Positions 1 through 8,335 are shown, numbered from the stretch's first letter. The stretch: 32,799 nt of DNA from Candidatus Danuiimicrobium aquiferis (GCA_001804285.1 MHFR01000041.1:1-32799); one strand, 5' to 3'. Numbers and translations: made by a program. Notes: generated by a model not told the origin, from the sequence alone.

Positions 1-99
1 AATCCACCGCCTTGCTCAGTAACCTTGATGATGAGGCAACGATTCGATGCCCCTTACTTCCTTCGGTTACCTTTTATTATGAGTCAACTGGCGTAACTA

Positions 100-227
100 T
101 AGCTACGTATCTGTTTAGCGTTTTGAAATGATTAAGAGATCCCCCTCACCCCCGCCCTCTCCCTGCGGGAGAGGGTTAGGGTGAGGGACAATGATCAACT
201 TCAAAACGCTAAACAGATACATAGCTA
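100..227. repeat. Nested palindromic element (copy C)
   Basis: An outer inverted repeat of 28 bp (100-127 and 200-227, one mismatch) contains CTGTTTAGCGTTTTGAA. It encloses a separate inner hairpin with arms CCCTCACCC (143-151) and GGGTGAGGG (179-187), plus a second inner arm pair CCCTCTCCC/GGGAGAGGG. The right end covers the TAG stop of the photoproduct-lyase-like gene (225-227). It could act as a transcription terminator on either strand. No gene is seen in 1-99. Confidence 0.85.
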
Positions 228-1508
228 CTCAGAACTCAGTTTTTTCATTGTTTCCGAACCAAAATCGCGTTCAAATTCGTCATTATCCTCATAATGCCGG
301 CCGAAGACAGCATCCCAAAACTTCGGATGCTCCATACAAAGGTACATATAAACTTTCTTATGCCAGCCATGAAATGCCTCATGCACCGTTTTAAACATCC
401 GGATTTTTACCTCATCGGAATACGTCAGCTTTCCGTGGGGATCCGGAACCATTTCCATTTGTAAAATCTTGGTTTGCCCGCCGCGTTTTCTGATTTCCTG
501 AACCACCGGCTTAATTAAAGTCACGGTTCCAAACGTAATAAAAACCACTTCCTCCGGCTGAAACATGGCTTGCAGTCTTCCGGCAATTTCCGGATATTCC
601 AAATCCCAGCCTTTGTAATAAACGAGCGGATGAAAATGAAAGCCTACTTTGATTCCGCGGCCGGCAATTTGCTGCGCGGCGATTAAACGCTCATCCAAGG
701 AAGCCGTTCCGTGTTCTTCGTTGCGGATAATGGCAGCCGTATTCAGCGTCCAGCTGCAAACAACATTTCGCGGGGTTTCATGCTCAAGAAAATAGGAAAT
801 ATTTTTTGATTTCGTTTTCAGCTCGAGAAGAATGTTCGGATGATCCGCGGCAAATTCACATAAAACATCCAAAAGACCGTTCTGATTTCCCCAGACAAGC
901 GAATCAGATGACTGCCCGCTTCCGATGTGATAGAACCGGTTCGGGGCGAGTTTTGTTTTTTTTAGTTTGTCACGCAACTGCCCGTCGAAAATAATTTTCC
1001 CATCATAAAACGCATGGATCGTGCAATAGCTGCATTCAAAAGGGCAATTCATCACCGCATCAATCGTCTTTAATTGGCAGCACAAGGTTTTGGGGGATGA
1101 AACCGGGCAATCTCCAAATATCGCTTTGCCGGATTGAACAACCGAAACGTCTGGCAAATTTTCTTTGTTTGAGCAAAGAGATTTCCCCGAATAAACCTTT
1201 TCCTGACGCCGAAAGGCATCCATCTGCGCATGAAGTTTCGCAAGCAATGCTTCTTTTCGCTGAGAGCCCGCAAGTTTTGAAGGAATTTCAGATTCGTATT
1301 TTTGCCATAATTGTTTAAGCGGCTCGGCCTGCCACATCTCAAGATCGCGTGCTATTTCGGCAAGTTGCCGCAGCTCCTGAAATGTGAGTTGATATTTTGG
1401 GATCAATGCGGAAATAAATTCTTGCGACAGATGATCAAGAACGGGATATAAAGTCTGCGTTTTCAGCAATTCAAACTTCATTTTAGAATTTGCTTTTTGC
1501 TTTGGCAT
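225..1508 (-). CDS. Spore photoproduct lyase-like radical SAM protein
   Basis: The 427-residue protein has a radical SAM cluster motif with the C-x3-C-x2-C spacing of spore photoproduct lyases (C155, C159, C162; CPFECSYCTIHAFYDG). Known family members use a 5'-deoxyadenosyl radical to reverse the spore photoproduct in UV-damaged DNA. It is longer than Bacillus SplB (about 340 residues), with a charged N-terminal extension of some 100 residues. The start at 1508 lies 4 nt after the AlkD-like gene stop, so translation is probably coupled; an alternative ATG at 1481 has no better ribosome site. Pairing with a DNA glycosylase gene supports a DNA-repair role. The exact lesion is unknown, because SplB-like proteins occur in many bacteria that do not form spores. 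Confidence 0.8.
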   Translation of the reverse strand: MPKQKANSKMKFELLKTQTLYPVLDHLSQEFISALIPKYQLTFQELRQLAEIARDLEMWQAEPLKQLWQKYESEIPSKLAGSQRKEALLAKLHAQMDAFRRQEKVYSGKSLCSNKENLPDVSVVQSGKAIFGDCPVSSPKTLCCQLKTIDAVMNCPFECSYCTIHAFYDGKIIFDGQLRDKLKKTKLAPNRFYHIGSGQSSDSLVWGNQNGLLDVLCEFAADHPNILLELKTKSKNISYFLEHETPRNVVCSWTLNTAAIIRNEEHGTASLDERLIAAQQIAGRGIKVGFHFHPLVYYKGWDLEYPEIAGRLQAMFQPEEVVFITFGTVTLIKPVVQEIRKRGGQTKILQMEMVPDPHGKLTYSDEVKIRMFKTVHEAFHGWHKKVYMYLCMEHPKFWDAVFGRHYEDNDEFERDFGSETMKKLSSE

Positions 1509-1512
1509 AAAA

Positions 1513-2265
1513 TTATATTTTCCCTTTTAAATACAATTTACGCTTCGTTTCCGGAAAGCGTTCGATCGCATATCTCAACATCGTCCGCGGCATGCGGCGA
1601 TAATAACGTCTGAGAAAATCCTCTTCCGTTTTCAGGCTACGTTTCCCTACTTCGCGAAGCATCCAGCCGACAGCTTTGTGAATTAAATCATGTTGATCCC
1701 GCAATAATAACTTTGCGATTCTTAAAGTTTCCGGAAACTTTCCGCGCCGGATGAAACTAAATGTCGAAATAATCGCAATCCGCCGATCCCAAAGATGCTT
1801 CGATCGCGCCAATCGCCGAAGAAGCACCGGGTTTTTCCGATCAAATAAAAAATTTCCGGCAATATTGGGAGCGCTTAGATCAACCAAATCCCAATTATTA
1901 ATAAACTCCGTGTGCTTAAGGTAATCGCGAAAGATTCCAGCTCTGACATGAGAATCACCACCGTCGTATTGACGGATCAGAATCAAAAGCCCGATTAACC
2001 GTTCTTCATGAATTTTAGACCGGATCAGTTTGAGGACATCACGGCGTGAAAGAAATTGATAGTGTTTCGCAATCTTTCTCTGTTCGGGAACAACGATTCC
2101 AAGAAAAATATCGTTTTCTGCATATTCACCGGGGCCGGTTTTGAAAAACCGCTGAAGGATGGCCGCTTTTTCGGGATTCGCTTTTCGTTTTAATTCGTGC
2201 CGGAGGGCAGCGAGCCATGACTTACAACTAGATGAACAATTCAAATATTTATTTAAAGCATTCAT
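1513..2265 (-). CDS. AlkD-like DNA alkylation repair glycosylase
   Basis: The 250-residue protein matches the HEAT-like-repeat AlkD family, which excises cationic alkylated bases such as 3-methyladenine and 7-methylguanine. The family signature FFKTGPGEYAENDIFLG is at 40-56. NNWDLVDLSAPNIAG holds the AlkD tryptophan and catalytic aspartate (W125, D129); R161/R162 and W201 sit at the expected later positions. Length agrees with Bacillus AlkD (about 237). Its ATG overlaps the ilvD stop as TAATG, and the photoproduct-lyase-like gene follows after 4 nt, so all three are likely on one transcript. The N-terminus is slightly long and cysteine-containing (C10, C14). Confidence 0.88.
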   Translation of the reverse strand: MNALNKYLNCSSSCKSWLAALRHELKRKANPEKAAILQRFFKTGPGEYAENDIFLGIVVPEQRKIAKHYQFLSRRDVLKLIRSKIHEERLIGLLILIRQYDGGDSHVRAGIFRDYLKHTEFINNWDLVDLSAPNIAGNFLFDRKNPVLLRRLARSKHLWDRRIAIISTFSFIRRGKFPETLRIAKLLLRDQHDLIHKAVGWMLREVGKRSLKTEEDFLRRYYRRMPRTMLRYAIERFPETKRKLYLKGKI

Positions 2266-4016
2266 TAATACGTTAGCGTGTTATCCATCACCGCGCCTGT
2301 ATTGGCGCTTTGAACGTGGCGGACATAACGCCCCAGCCAGCCGCCCGTCACTTTCGGCTGGAACGGTTTCAATTCCGAAAGGCGCTTCTTGATTTCAGCC
2401 TCCGGCAAATCCACGTTGATCGATCTTTTTTCCGTATCGATTTCAATGATATCGCCGTCGCGAACAATCGCAAGCGGGCCGCCGGCCGCAGCTTCGGGAG
2501 AAACGTGTCCGATACAAAGGCCGCGCGTTCCGCCGGAAAAACGGCCGTCCGTCACTAATGCCGCACGAATTCCGCGCCCGCGAATGGCTGCCGTCGGTGA
2601 TAACATTTCCTGCATCCCCGGCCCGCCTTTTGGCCCTTCATAACGGATGACAACGACATCGCCTTCTTTGACCTTCTTATCTAAAATGGCATGTAACGCT
2701 TCTTCCTGCGAATGATAACATTGGGCAGGGCCTTTAAATTTCATCATGTCTTTATCAACACCGGCGATTTTGACGACAGATCCTTCAGGCGCAATATTTC
2801 CATAAAGAATGGCGAGACCGCCTTTCGGAGAAAATGCCTGATCCCCGATACGGATAATATCGCCGTCCGGATCAGGCGCGTGGATCACCAGATCTCCGAG
2901 TTTTCCCGTGCATGTCTTGACATCCAGAACAAGCGGTGCCCGGCCATCTTGGTGAATTGCTCTGAGAATCGCCGGAACCCCTCCGACACGATGAACATCC
3001 TCGAGATGAACTTCGGGCCGAGACGGGGAAACTTTACAAACATTCGGAGTCACTTCGGACAACTCATTAATCCGCTTAAGCGGATATTGAATTCCGGCCT
3101 CACACGCAAGCGCAAGCGTGTGAAGAACCGTATTCGTTGATCCACCCATTGCAAGATCAAGGATAAACGCATTATCGATTGCTTCTTTGGTTACAATATC
3201 GAGCGGCCGGATATTTTCTCGCAAAAGATGCCCAATCACTTCTGCCGCCTGCTCAACGAATTCAATCCGCTTCGGGTTGATATCCCATGATTGGCATTCT
3301 TCGTCAATCCAAACCGCCGCAGGAATCGTTCCGTTACCGGGCATGGCAAGCCCGATCGCTTCCGCCAAACAATTCATGGAATTCGCAGTAAACATTCCCG
3401 CACAGCTTCCGCAAGTGCGGCACGCAACTCCGGCAAGGTCTTCCAATTCTTTCCCGCTCATCCGGCCTTCCACTTCTTTTCCGACGCCCTCAAAAACGGT
3501 AATCAGGTCTGTCTTGTTTTTTCCCGCGAGCATCGGACCGCCGCTCACGTATAAAGATGGAATGTTGATCCGGGCCATCGCATTCAGCATCCCCGGAACA
3601 ATCTTGTCGCAATTTCCGATTCCAACCCACGCATCACAAGGATGCGCGCCAATGATGGTTTCAATTTGATCTGTAATCAATTCACGCGACGGAAGAGAAT
3701 ATTTCATCCCGAAATGTCCCATCGCAATCCCGTCACATACCGCACCCCCGATATTCGCATACCAAACGTTATAACCTTTGGATTTAAGTTCCTCCACTAA
3801 TCGTTCCCCTAACACATTTAAATGGGCATGCCCCGGAATGTGCGTCGTGTAGGAATTAATGACCGTAATAAACGGCCGGTCACGGTGGGACATTTTATCA
3901 AGCACGCCCGCCGCTAACATAAGCGAAGCGGCAGGCAACATATGTTTTTCTTCCGAAACAATTTTGCTTCCGCGTTTTTGAACGGCTTCAATCCCGGGAT
4001 TCACTGGTTTTCGCAT
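2265..4016 (-). CDS. ilvD: Dihydroxy-acid dehydratase
   Basis: This 583-residue IlvD converts 2,3-dihydroxy-3-methyl acids to the 2-keto acids of valine, leucine and isoleucine synthesis. [11 protein letters not shown] (C136), [18 protein letters not shown] (from C199) and GGSTNTVLH are all present. The segment [13 protein letters not shown] has glycine where [2Fe-2S] dehydratases have cysteine, which matches the E. coli-type enzyme with an oxygen-sensitive [4Fe-4S] cluster (cluster type is inferred). A good ribosome site (GGAG, about 8 nt) precedes the ATG at 4016. No other ilv or leu gene is in the window. Downstream it overlaps the AlkD-like gene by 1 nt. The 228-nt leader is unusually rich in stem-loops. 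Confidence 0.96.
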   Translation of the reverse strand: MRKPVNPGIEAVQKRGSKIVSEEKHMLPAASLMLAAGVLDKMSHRDRPFITVINSYTTHIPGHAHLNVLGERLVEELKSKGYNVWYANIGGAVCDGIAMGHFGMKYSLPSRELITDQIETIIGAHPCDAWVGIGNCDKIVPGMLNAMARINIPSLYVSGGPMLAGKNKTDLITVFEGVGKEVEGRMSGKELEDLAGVACRTCGSCAGMFTANSMNCLAEAIGLAMPGNGTIPAAVWIDEECQSWDINPKRIEFVEQAAEVIGHLLRENIRPLDIVTKEAIDNAFILDLAMGGSTNTVLHTLALACEAGIQYPLKRINELSEVTPNVCKVSPSRPEVHLEDVHRVGGVPAILRAIHQDGRAPLVLDVKTCTGKLGDLVIHAPDPDGDIIRIGDQAFSPKGGLAILYGNIAPEGSVVKIAGVDKDMMKFKGPAQCYHSQEEALHAILDKKVKEGDVVVIRYEGPKGGPGMQEMLSPTAAIRGRGIRAALVTDGRFSGGTRGLCIGHVSPEAAAGGPLAIVRDGDIIEIDTEKRSINVDLPEAEIKKRLSELKPFQPKVTGGWLGRYVRHVQSANTGAVMDNTLTY

Positions 4017-4092
4017 AGGATAACTCCTTCGGTAAATATATTAACGTGCACAATTAGCCCGGATTTCTCATCGTTAATAAAAAATTCCGCTC

Positions 4093-4242
4093 ATAAGAGC
4101 TGCGATGCAAAGATGGTTTGTCTCTTTGCGACGCAGGGCTTATCTTTTGCGCCCCACTTTAACAAGTGCGCAAAACTTTGGGCGTAACTTATTGCGCCCA
4201 AAGCGACTTTCTCGTCGATTCACAAAATCGATGAGAAAGTCG
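4093..4242. other. Four consecutive long stem-loops upstream of ilvD
   Basis: Four different hairpins lie head to tail: 4093-4143 (21-nt arms, 4 mismatches), 4145-4175 (TTTTGCG plus CACTT arms with a bulge), 4176-4203 (CTTTGGGCG/CGCCCAAAG, perfect) and 4204-4242 (about 16-bp arms, one mismatch, 7-nt loop). They fill most of the gap between the mini-protein gene stop (4245) and ilvD (4016). They could terminate the upstream transcript or form a structured ilvD leader; no T-box sequence or known riboswitch was recognised. Confidence 0.75.
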
Positions 4243-4244
4243 GG

Positions 4245-4439
4245 TTAATGGGAAATTTTCACCCAAACGAAAAGAATAAATTTGCCCAAGAGCCAAATCG
4301 CAAAACAAAGGAGCAAAAAAGCGACCAAAATACGCAAAAAAAAGGTCAGTAACAGAAGAAGGGGGAGGAGTAAAAAACCAATTCCTGCCAAAATCGTCAC
4401 TGCCACTAAAAAAATTAATCCAACAAAAAATTCTTTCAT
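4245..4439 (-). CDS. Small hydrophobic membrane protein
   Basis: The 64-residue product is almost wholly hydrophobic: two predicted membrane segments at about 4-36 and 37-60, with a short positively charged end (VKISH). An AGGA ribosome site lies about 8 nt before the ATG, which supports translation. It follows the lysine-rich exported protein gene on the same strand, separated by a stem-loop. No family was recognised. Phage-shock PspG-like or other mini membrane proteins are possible, but nothing specific supports that. Confidence 0.6.
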   Translation of the reverse strand: MKEFFVGLIFLVAVTILAGIGFLLLPLLLLLTFFLRILVAFLLLCFAIWLLGKFILFVWVKISH

Positions 4440-4478
4440 ATGAGATCCTATTGTGAGAGTGTGGTGGTCACTTGCCGC

Positions 4479-4516
4479 AGATTTGCTTGGCTTCGCTATG
4501 CAAAGCCAGCAAATCT
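4479..4516. terminator. Long stem-loop after the lysine-rich protein gene
   Basis: Arms AGATTTGCTTGGCTT (4479-4493) and AAGCCAGCAAATCT (4503-4516) pair with a single bulge and a 9-nt loop. Partly matching outer arms (TGTGGT near 4460, ACCACA near 4530) extend the structure. It sits between two minus-strand genes. There is no clear U-tract, so a terminator role is tentative; a processing or mRNA-stabilising structure is also possible. Confidence 0.5.
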
Positions 4517-4543
4517 AAACAGCGAAAAACCACAAAATTCCCA

Positions 4544-4843
4544 TTAAACTTTTTGGACTGCTTTTTTGGCTTCTTTGGCTTTCTTCTCTGCTACTTTTTT
4601 GGCTTCTTTGGCTTTCTTCTTTGCTTCCTTTTCAGCTTCTATAGCGTCTTTCTTTACATCTTTCGGCGCTTTTTTTGCTTCTATTTTTGATTTTTTCGCT
4701 TCAACTTTTTGTTCCTGTTTATCCTTTTTCCAAAACTTCATCTTGTGTCCAAAGGATTTCCCTTCTTCAGCCTTGAGAATTCCGGAACAGAAAAAACAAA
4801 AAACACTTACTACCACTAACAATCTCATCATTCTTGAAGACAT
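4544..4843 (-). CDS. Exported lysine/alanine/glutamate-rich protein
   Basis: The 99-residue protein starts with a signal-peptide-like segment (MSSRMMRLLVVVSVFCFFCSG) that may be cut after ILKA. The rest is a run of charged heptad-like repeats such as KKAKEAKK and EKEAKKK, predicted to form one long helix or coiled coil with a strong positive charge. It has no recognisable catalytic domain. An AGGAG ribosome site lies 6-7 nt upstream. The repeat makes the DNA low-complexity (CTTTTTTGGCTTCTTTGGC units), so length may vary between strains. Binding to nucleic acid or the cell envelope would be guesswork. Confidence 0.65.
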   Translation of the reverse strand: MSSRMMRLLVVVSVFCFFCSGILKAEEGKSFGHKMKFWKKDKQEQKVEAKKSKIEAKKAPKDVKKDAIEAEKEAKKKAKEAKKVAEKKAKEAKKAVQKV

Positions 4844-4896
4844 TTCTTTCTCCTACCTATGTGTTAAAATTACTTGCTTGTTTTTCTTTCTTGCAT

Positions 4897-5049
4897 TTGT
4901 TTAGCGCTTTGAAGCGATTATCTGTAAAAGAGCATCTGTTTTTTTGTCATTCCCGCGAAAGCGGGAATCCAGAAACTGTGGATGCCCGCTTTAAGCATGC
5001 GGGCATGACACGAACATGGCGTGTTCGCCACTTCAAAACGCTAAATAGA
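4897..5049. repeat. Nested palindromic element (copy A)
   Basis: The outer arms TTTAGCGCTTTGAAGCG (left) and CACTTCAAAACGCTAAATA (right) are imperfect inverted repeats of the family seen at 100-227 and 22581-22730. The core is a GTCATTCCCGC...GCGGGAATCC hairpin followed by a GCCCGC...GCGGGC hairpin. The reverse complement of the right-hand part closely matches the element at 32355-32460. It lies between two minus-strand genes, 24 nt from the stop of the next one. Confidence 0.85.
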
Positions 5050-5072
5050 CACTCTTTCTTTAAACTGCTCAT

Positions 5073-5678
5073 TTATTCCGCAGAAAATGTCACCTGATCT
5101 AACAAAACAGAACCCACCTTGGGATCAGAATTGATATCGTCAAAGACCACAACAAATTCGTTGATTGTTTTCCAATCCTGAATGGCGCGAAATTTTTCAA
5201 ACGGAATTGAAAATTTCTGCCATTCTCCCGTAATTCCCGACAGAATAAAAGAGGATGGTTTGTTGCTTGCGTCTTTCATCTCAATCTTAAGCCGCTTCGT
5301 AAAACCTTTTGCTTCATCCCCTTTCACATAAAAATTGAGCGTGTTATACTGACTTGCATCAAGGCCGTTTAATTTCATCCAATACCCATTATACGCAGGA
5401 TTTGCCGAATCAACATCGTAATCCAAACGAATCGAATACCCGGCTGCATCCCCTAAAGCGTCTGCTTGTTCAAACGTCATTTTACAGCCTTGAGTTGTAT
5501 CATTCGGATCCTTATCCCATGAACCAAAATCACCGCCTACATTATTGGGTTTATCCCCCGTATCAAAATCCGCCACCACCAGTTCGGCCTGTTGAGCCAA
5601 CACAGGGCGGGCAACGGAGCCCGATACCAAAAAAACAAAAACTGACAAAATCGCAATGGTTACTGTTGCAAGTTTCAT
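5073..5678 (-). CDS. Exported CIA30/CBM-like beta-sandwich protein
   Basis: The 201-residue protein has a signal peptide (hydrophobic 5-25, likely cut after VLAQQ). The mature part resembles the galactose-binding-like fold of CIA30 or CBM11-type domains: VVADFDTGD at the start, GYSIRLDYDVD, a YNTLNFYVKGD strand, WQKFSIPFEKF, and a final VLLDQVTF. Such domains usually bind carbohydrate. A strong AAGGAGG site precedes the ATG. It is the last gene of the sigma-factor block, 69 nt after the 150-residue exported protein. The C-terminal half of the FecR-like protein at 9412-10647 has the same layout, so the two may bind related ligands. Assignment is by pattern only. Confidence 0.65.
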   Translation of the reverse strand: MKLATVTIAILSVFVFLVSGSVARPVLAQQAELVVADFDTGDKPNNVGGDFGSWDKDPNDTTQGCKMTFEQADALGDAAGYSIRLDYDVDSANPAYNGYWMKLNGLDASQYNTLNFYVKGDEAKGFTKRLKIEMKDASNKPSSFILSGITGEWQKFSIPFEKFRAIQDWKTINEFVVVFDDINSDPKVGSVLLDQVTFSAE

Positions 5679-5747
5679 ATCACTTCCTCCTTTTTAGGTT
5701 TTTCTATTGTATCAGACGTTTTTTTCAAGTCATTATTCAAAACAAAA

Positions 5748-6200
5748 TTATCTTTTTTCAACAGCCAGAATCAAAACTCCGTTCTGAACAGACGGACCGC
5801 CCATAAAAACCGGCACTTCTCCCGTAACTGTTATTTCGGTATTCAAAAATTGCCGGCCGTCTTTTTGAATCACCATCCGGACCAGAAACTTCCCATCCTT
5901 CTCACCCTCAGAATTAAGCGCTAACATATAGCCGCCTTCTATATTCAACAACTCATTCTCGGCCGGCAACAACTCAACCAGATAATCCTTGACCTGTTTA
6001 TACGATTTATAAGAAAACAATTTAACTAATTCGTCGCGATAATTATCATTATCCATCGTAAATTCAGATCCCTGGTTGGATGCCACAATCACCGTCACCT
6101 TCAACATCAGGGGTTGCTCGGTTTGGGCAAACACATTCGGCACAAGCATCGCGAATATGCACGCGATGACAAGCACCCAACCATATTTCTTTCTTTTCAT
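5748..6200 (-). CDS. Exported protein of unknown function in the sigma-factor block
   Basis: The 150-residue product has a signal peptide (WVLVIACIFAMLVPNVFAQ, cut near residue 26). The mature region of about 124 residues is predicted mostly beta with no cysteine. Strands LMLKVTVIVASNQ, YMLALNSEG and KFLVRMVIQKDG alternate with a central helix (DELVKLFSYKSYKQVKDYLVEL). The layout resembles a small secretin-associated or BamE-like module, but no family was recognised. An AAAAAGGAGG site supports the start. It lies 66 nt after the anti-sigma-like gene and may be a target of, or signal input for, that sigma system. Confidence 0.6.
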   Translation of the reverse strand: MKRKKYGWVLVIACIFAMLVPNVFAQTEQPLMLKVTVIVASNQGSEFTMDNDNYRDELVKLFSYKSYKQVKDYLVELLPAENELLNIEGGYMLALNSEGEKDGKFLVRMVIQKDGRQFLNTEITVTGEVPVFMGGPSVQNGVLILAVEKR

Positions 6201-6266
6201 GAACGCCTCCTTTTTGATGAAATTTTGATTATTTTATATCCGAAATTAAAAACTACAACACTTTTA

Positions 6267-6683
6267 TCAAACCCGTTCCGGAAACATCCAAATCACAGTC
6301 AGCGGCCTATCGGACGGATTCAATTGATAAACCATAAACGGCCCTACTTCGCTCGAAACATGATTAATCACAGCCGAGCCCGGATACTCAAGCGAAAGAT
6401 TTTCAGCGGACTGTTTCATGACTAAAGGCTGCGAAATTGGGATAGGACCTTCCGGTGTCTGAGATTGCATATTTGATTTTATAAAATAAACACTCATAAT
6501 AAAAATCACGAAGGCACTCAAAGCCGGGATCCAGAACACCGGTTTTAGAAATAGGAAAGGCGCTGGGGCAATATATTGCCCTACAAGCTTCTTCTTCGCC
6601 CGAGCAATCTCGGGAGCATCAACTTCGCCCTGAATATATTCTTTGATCCAATATTTAATTTGTTCTTCTTTCGGCTTATTCAT
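6267..6683 (-). CDS. Anti-sigma-factor-like single-pass membrane protein
   Basis: The 138-residue protein has a short cytoplasmic N-terminus (1-46), one membrane helix (about 48-68, FWIPALSAFVIFIMSVYFI) and an exported tail of about 70 residues. It lacks the zinc-binding HxxxCxxC motif of classical ZAS anti-sigma factors. Its start overlaps the end of the ECF sigma gene by 4 nt (ATGA), the standard arrangement for a sigma/anti-sigma pair. That position and topology are the main evidence. The exported tail could sense an envelope signal. The family is not certain. Confidence 0.65.
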   Translation of the reverse strand: MNKPKEEQIKYWIKEYIQGEVDAPEIARAKKKLVGQYIAPAPFLFLKPVFWIPALSAFVIFIMSVYFIKSNMQSQTPEGPIPISQPLVMKQSAENLSLEYPGSAVINHVSSEVGPFMVYQLNPSDRPLTVIWMFPERV

Positions 6684-7231
6684 ACATCCGCCTTTGCGAT
6701 ATGCAGGGTTAAAACCTCTCCGATTTTTTTACGCGCATAGAAAATCCGTGACATCACCGTCCCGATTTCAATTCCGAGCGCTTCCGCAATTTCCTCATAA
6801 CTCATATCCTGCCATTCCCTCATAACAAGGACTGCTCGATGCTCCGGCGTCAATTCGTCAAGCGCTTGTTTAACAAGCTGCATTAACTCGTTCTGCCTGA
6901 CATGTTCTCCCGGGCTTTGAATTTTCGACTCGAGATGAAGGGATTCATCCACCGGTTCCGTCGGCCGCCGCTTCCGATAAATATCAATGGCCACATTCAC
7001 CGCGACCCGGTAAAGCCATGTTTTAAATTTTGAATTTCCTTCAAAACGCCGAAGCTGCTGATACACTTTAGTAAAAACGTCCTGCGTCGCATCCAACGCA
7101 TCTTCCCTGTTTCCGACAACACCGAAAGCAACGGCATAAACCATTTCATAATATTGATCCACCAACTTGCCAAAGGCTTCTTTTTTCCCAGCCTGTGCTT
7201 CATGCACCAAATATTGATCCGGATCTTCCAT
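6680..7231 (-). CDS. ECF RNA polymerase sigma factor (RpoE-like)
   Basis: The 183-residue protein has region 2 (about 20-90: FGKLVDQYYEMVYAVAFGVVGNREDALDATQDVFTKVY, then FKTWLYRVAVNVAIDIYRKRR) and region 4 (about 125-175: ALDELTPEHRAVLVMREWQDMSYEEIAEALGIEIGTVMSR), both typical of ECF sigma-70 factors. It should redirect RNA polymerase to a small stress or envelope regulon. Next on the strand come an anti-sigma-like membrane protein (4-nt overlap) and two exported proteins. The permease gene ends 39 nt upstream, so a separate promoter is possible but was not resolved. ECF genes are often self-regulated; no matching bipartite promoter was confirmed here. Confidence 0.93.
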   Translation of the reverse strand: MEDPDQYLVHEAQAGKKEAFGKLVDQYYEMVYAVAFGVVGNREDALDATQDVFTKVYQQLRRFEGNSKFKTWLYRVAVNVAIDIYRKRRPTEPVDESLHLESKIQSPGEHVRQNELMQLVKQALDELTPEHRAVLVMREWQDMSYEEIAEALGIEIGTVMSRIFYARKKIGEVLTLHIAKADV

Positions 7232-7270
7232 ATAATTCTGTCTCTTTGACGAAAGAAAGAATGATTTTAT

Positions 7271-8335
7271 TCAAAATATTAAATTATAAAGCCATCCAAG
7301 AGCCAAAACCTGCGGTAACGTCACAAGCACCATCCAAATGGCCGTTCTCCTCCCGATATTCACCCATACAAGCGCGATCTCCGTATAATCTGTGATCACA
7401 CCTCCCATCAGAAACACAAACGCATTCCCAAAGGCCCCCGATTGCTTATAAATTTCAAACGCAAGCGGAGACGTCCCTTCCGAGCAAACTTCAATCACCG
7501 TTGCCGCTGCGATGGTCATCAAAAGCCCGAGAACTGACGGCCCAAAATAATGATGGAAAATATGTTGAGGAACAAAAACAGAAGCTGCACTCGCAAACAA
7601 CATCCCAAGGAACAGCCACCCAAGAACCATCTCGGAAAGTTCGTAACCTCCTCTCAGCACTCCTTTCATATCTTCAATAAAGCTTTTCATGCTGAAACGG
7701 TAATTCTTGAGTCTCTTTGCAATATCCTCTCTCACTGAAAAATCAGGGCCAACATCAACCGTATTTTTATTTTTCTCAATCATATTTTTCCGGTCCAATA
7801 TTTGAAAAACAAAACCCGTTATGATCGCTACCACAAGCGCGGAAATGATGATCACAAATCCTTTCCAGCCGAAAAAACCGATTAACATTAATGTCATTGG
7901 AAAGTTCGCCCATGGGCTCGCAAGTAAAAAACTGACAGCCGCCGGCCCGGAGGCCCCTTTTTTATGAAGTTCCATCGTCAACGCAATAATCCCGTGGCTG
8001 CAAGCACTCATCAGAAATCCAAGTCCAACAGCAGAAAGAATGGTGCGTTTTCTCGTAGATGCCAAATATTTTGAAATATATGCCCGGGGAATGTAATAAT
8101 CAATCGCGCCGCCAAAAATAAATCCCAACAAAATTGCCCACCAAATTTTATTTAAATAATCAAAATAGGCAGCGCTAAAAGGTTTTACACTTGGGAAAAT
8201 ATCGCCGCTAACCCAAATCAAAGCTGTTCCCAATAATGCAATAAAAACAGGATTTCGATACCACGAATTTTTACAATTCACCGTCTTTTGATCGCAGCAG
8301 GCACGATTGGGAGTGGCGTCATGACTTTCATTCAT
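7271..8335 (-). CDS. YraQ/ArsP-type permease (DUF318 family)
   Basis: The 354-residue membrane protein has about eight to ten hydrophobic segments in two halves around a charged central loop (about 180-220). The half-specific motifs GFLMSACSHGIIALTMEL and ATVIEVCSEGTSPLAFEIY each carry a cysteine inside the membrane region, as in the YraQ/ArsP permease family, some of which export organoarsenicals. N-terminal ACC and NC cysteines (residues 13-21) could bind a metal or thiophilic ion. No ars regulator is nearby, so the substrate is unknown. The start overlaps the macro-domain gene stop by 4 nt (ATGA), indicating coupled translation. Confidence 0.8.
   Translation of the reverse strand: MNESHDATPNRACCDQKTVNCKNSWYRNPVFIALLGTALIWVSGDIFPSVKPFSAAYFDYLNKIWWAILLGFIFGGAIDYYIPRAYISKYLASTRKRTILSAVGLGFLMSACSHGIIALTMELHKKGASGPAAVSFLLASPWANFPMTLMLIGFFGWKGFVIIISALVVAIITGFVFQILDRKNMIEKNKNTVDVGPDFSVREDIAKRLKNYRFSMKSFIEDMKGVLRGGYELSEMVLGWLFLGMLFASAASVFVPQHIFHHYFGPSVLGLLMTIAAATVIEVCSEGTSPLAFEIYKQSGAFGNAFVFLMGGVITDYTEIALVWVNIGRRTAIWMVLVTLPQVLALGWLYNLIF

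Noticed and set aside
2310-3669. Several plus-strand open frames across ilvD
   Set aside because: They are antisense shadows of a fully conserved ilvD frame, without ribosome sites or recognisable domains.
4017-4092. T-box or other riboswitch in the ilvD leader
   Set aside because: No T-box core sequence, specifier loop pattern or terminator with U-tract was found; only hairpins of unknown role.
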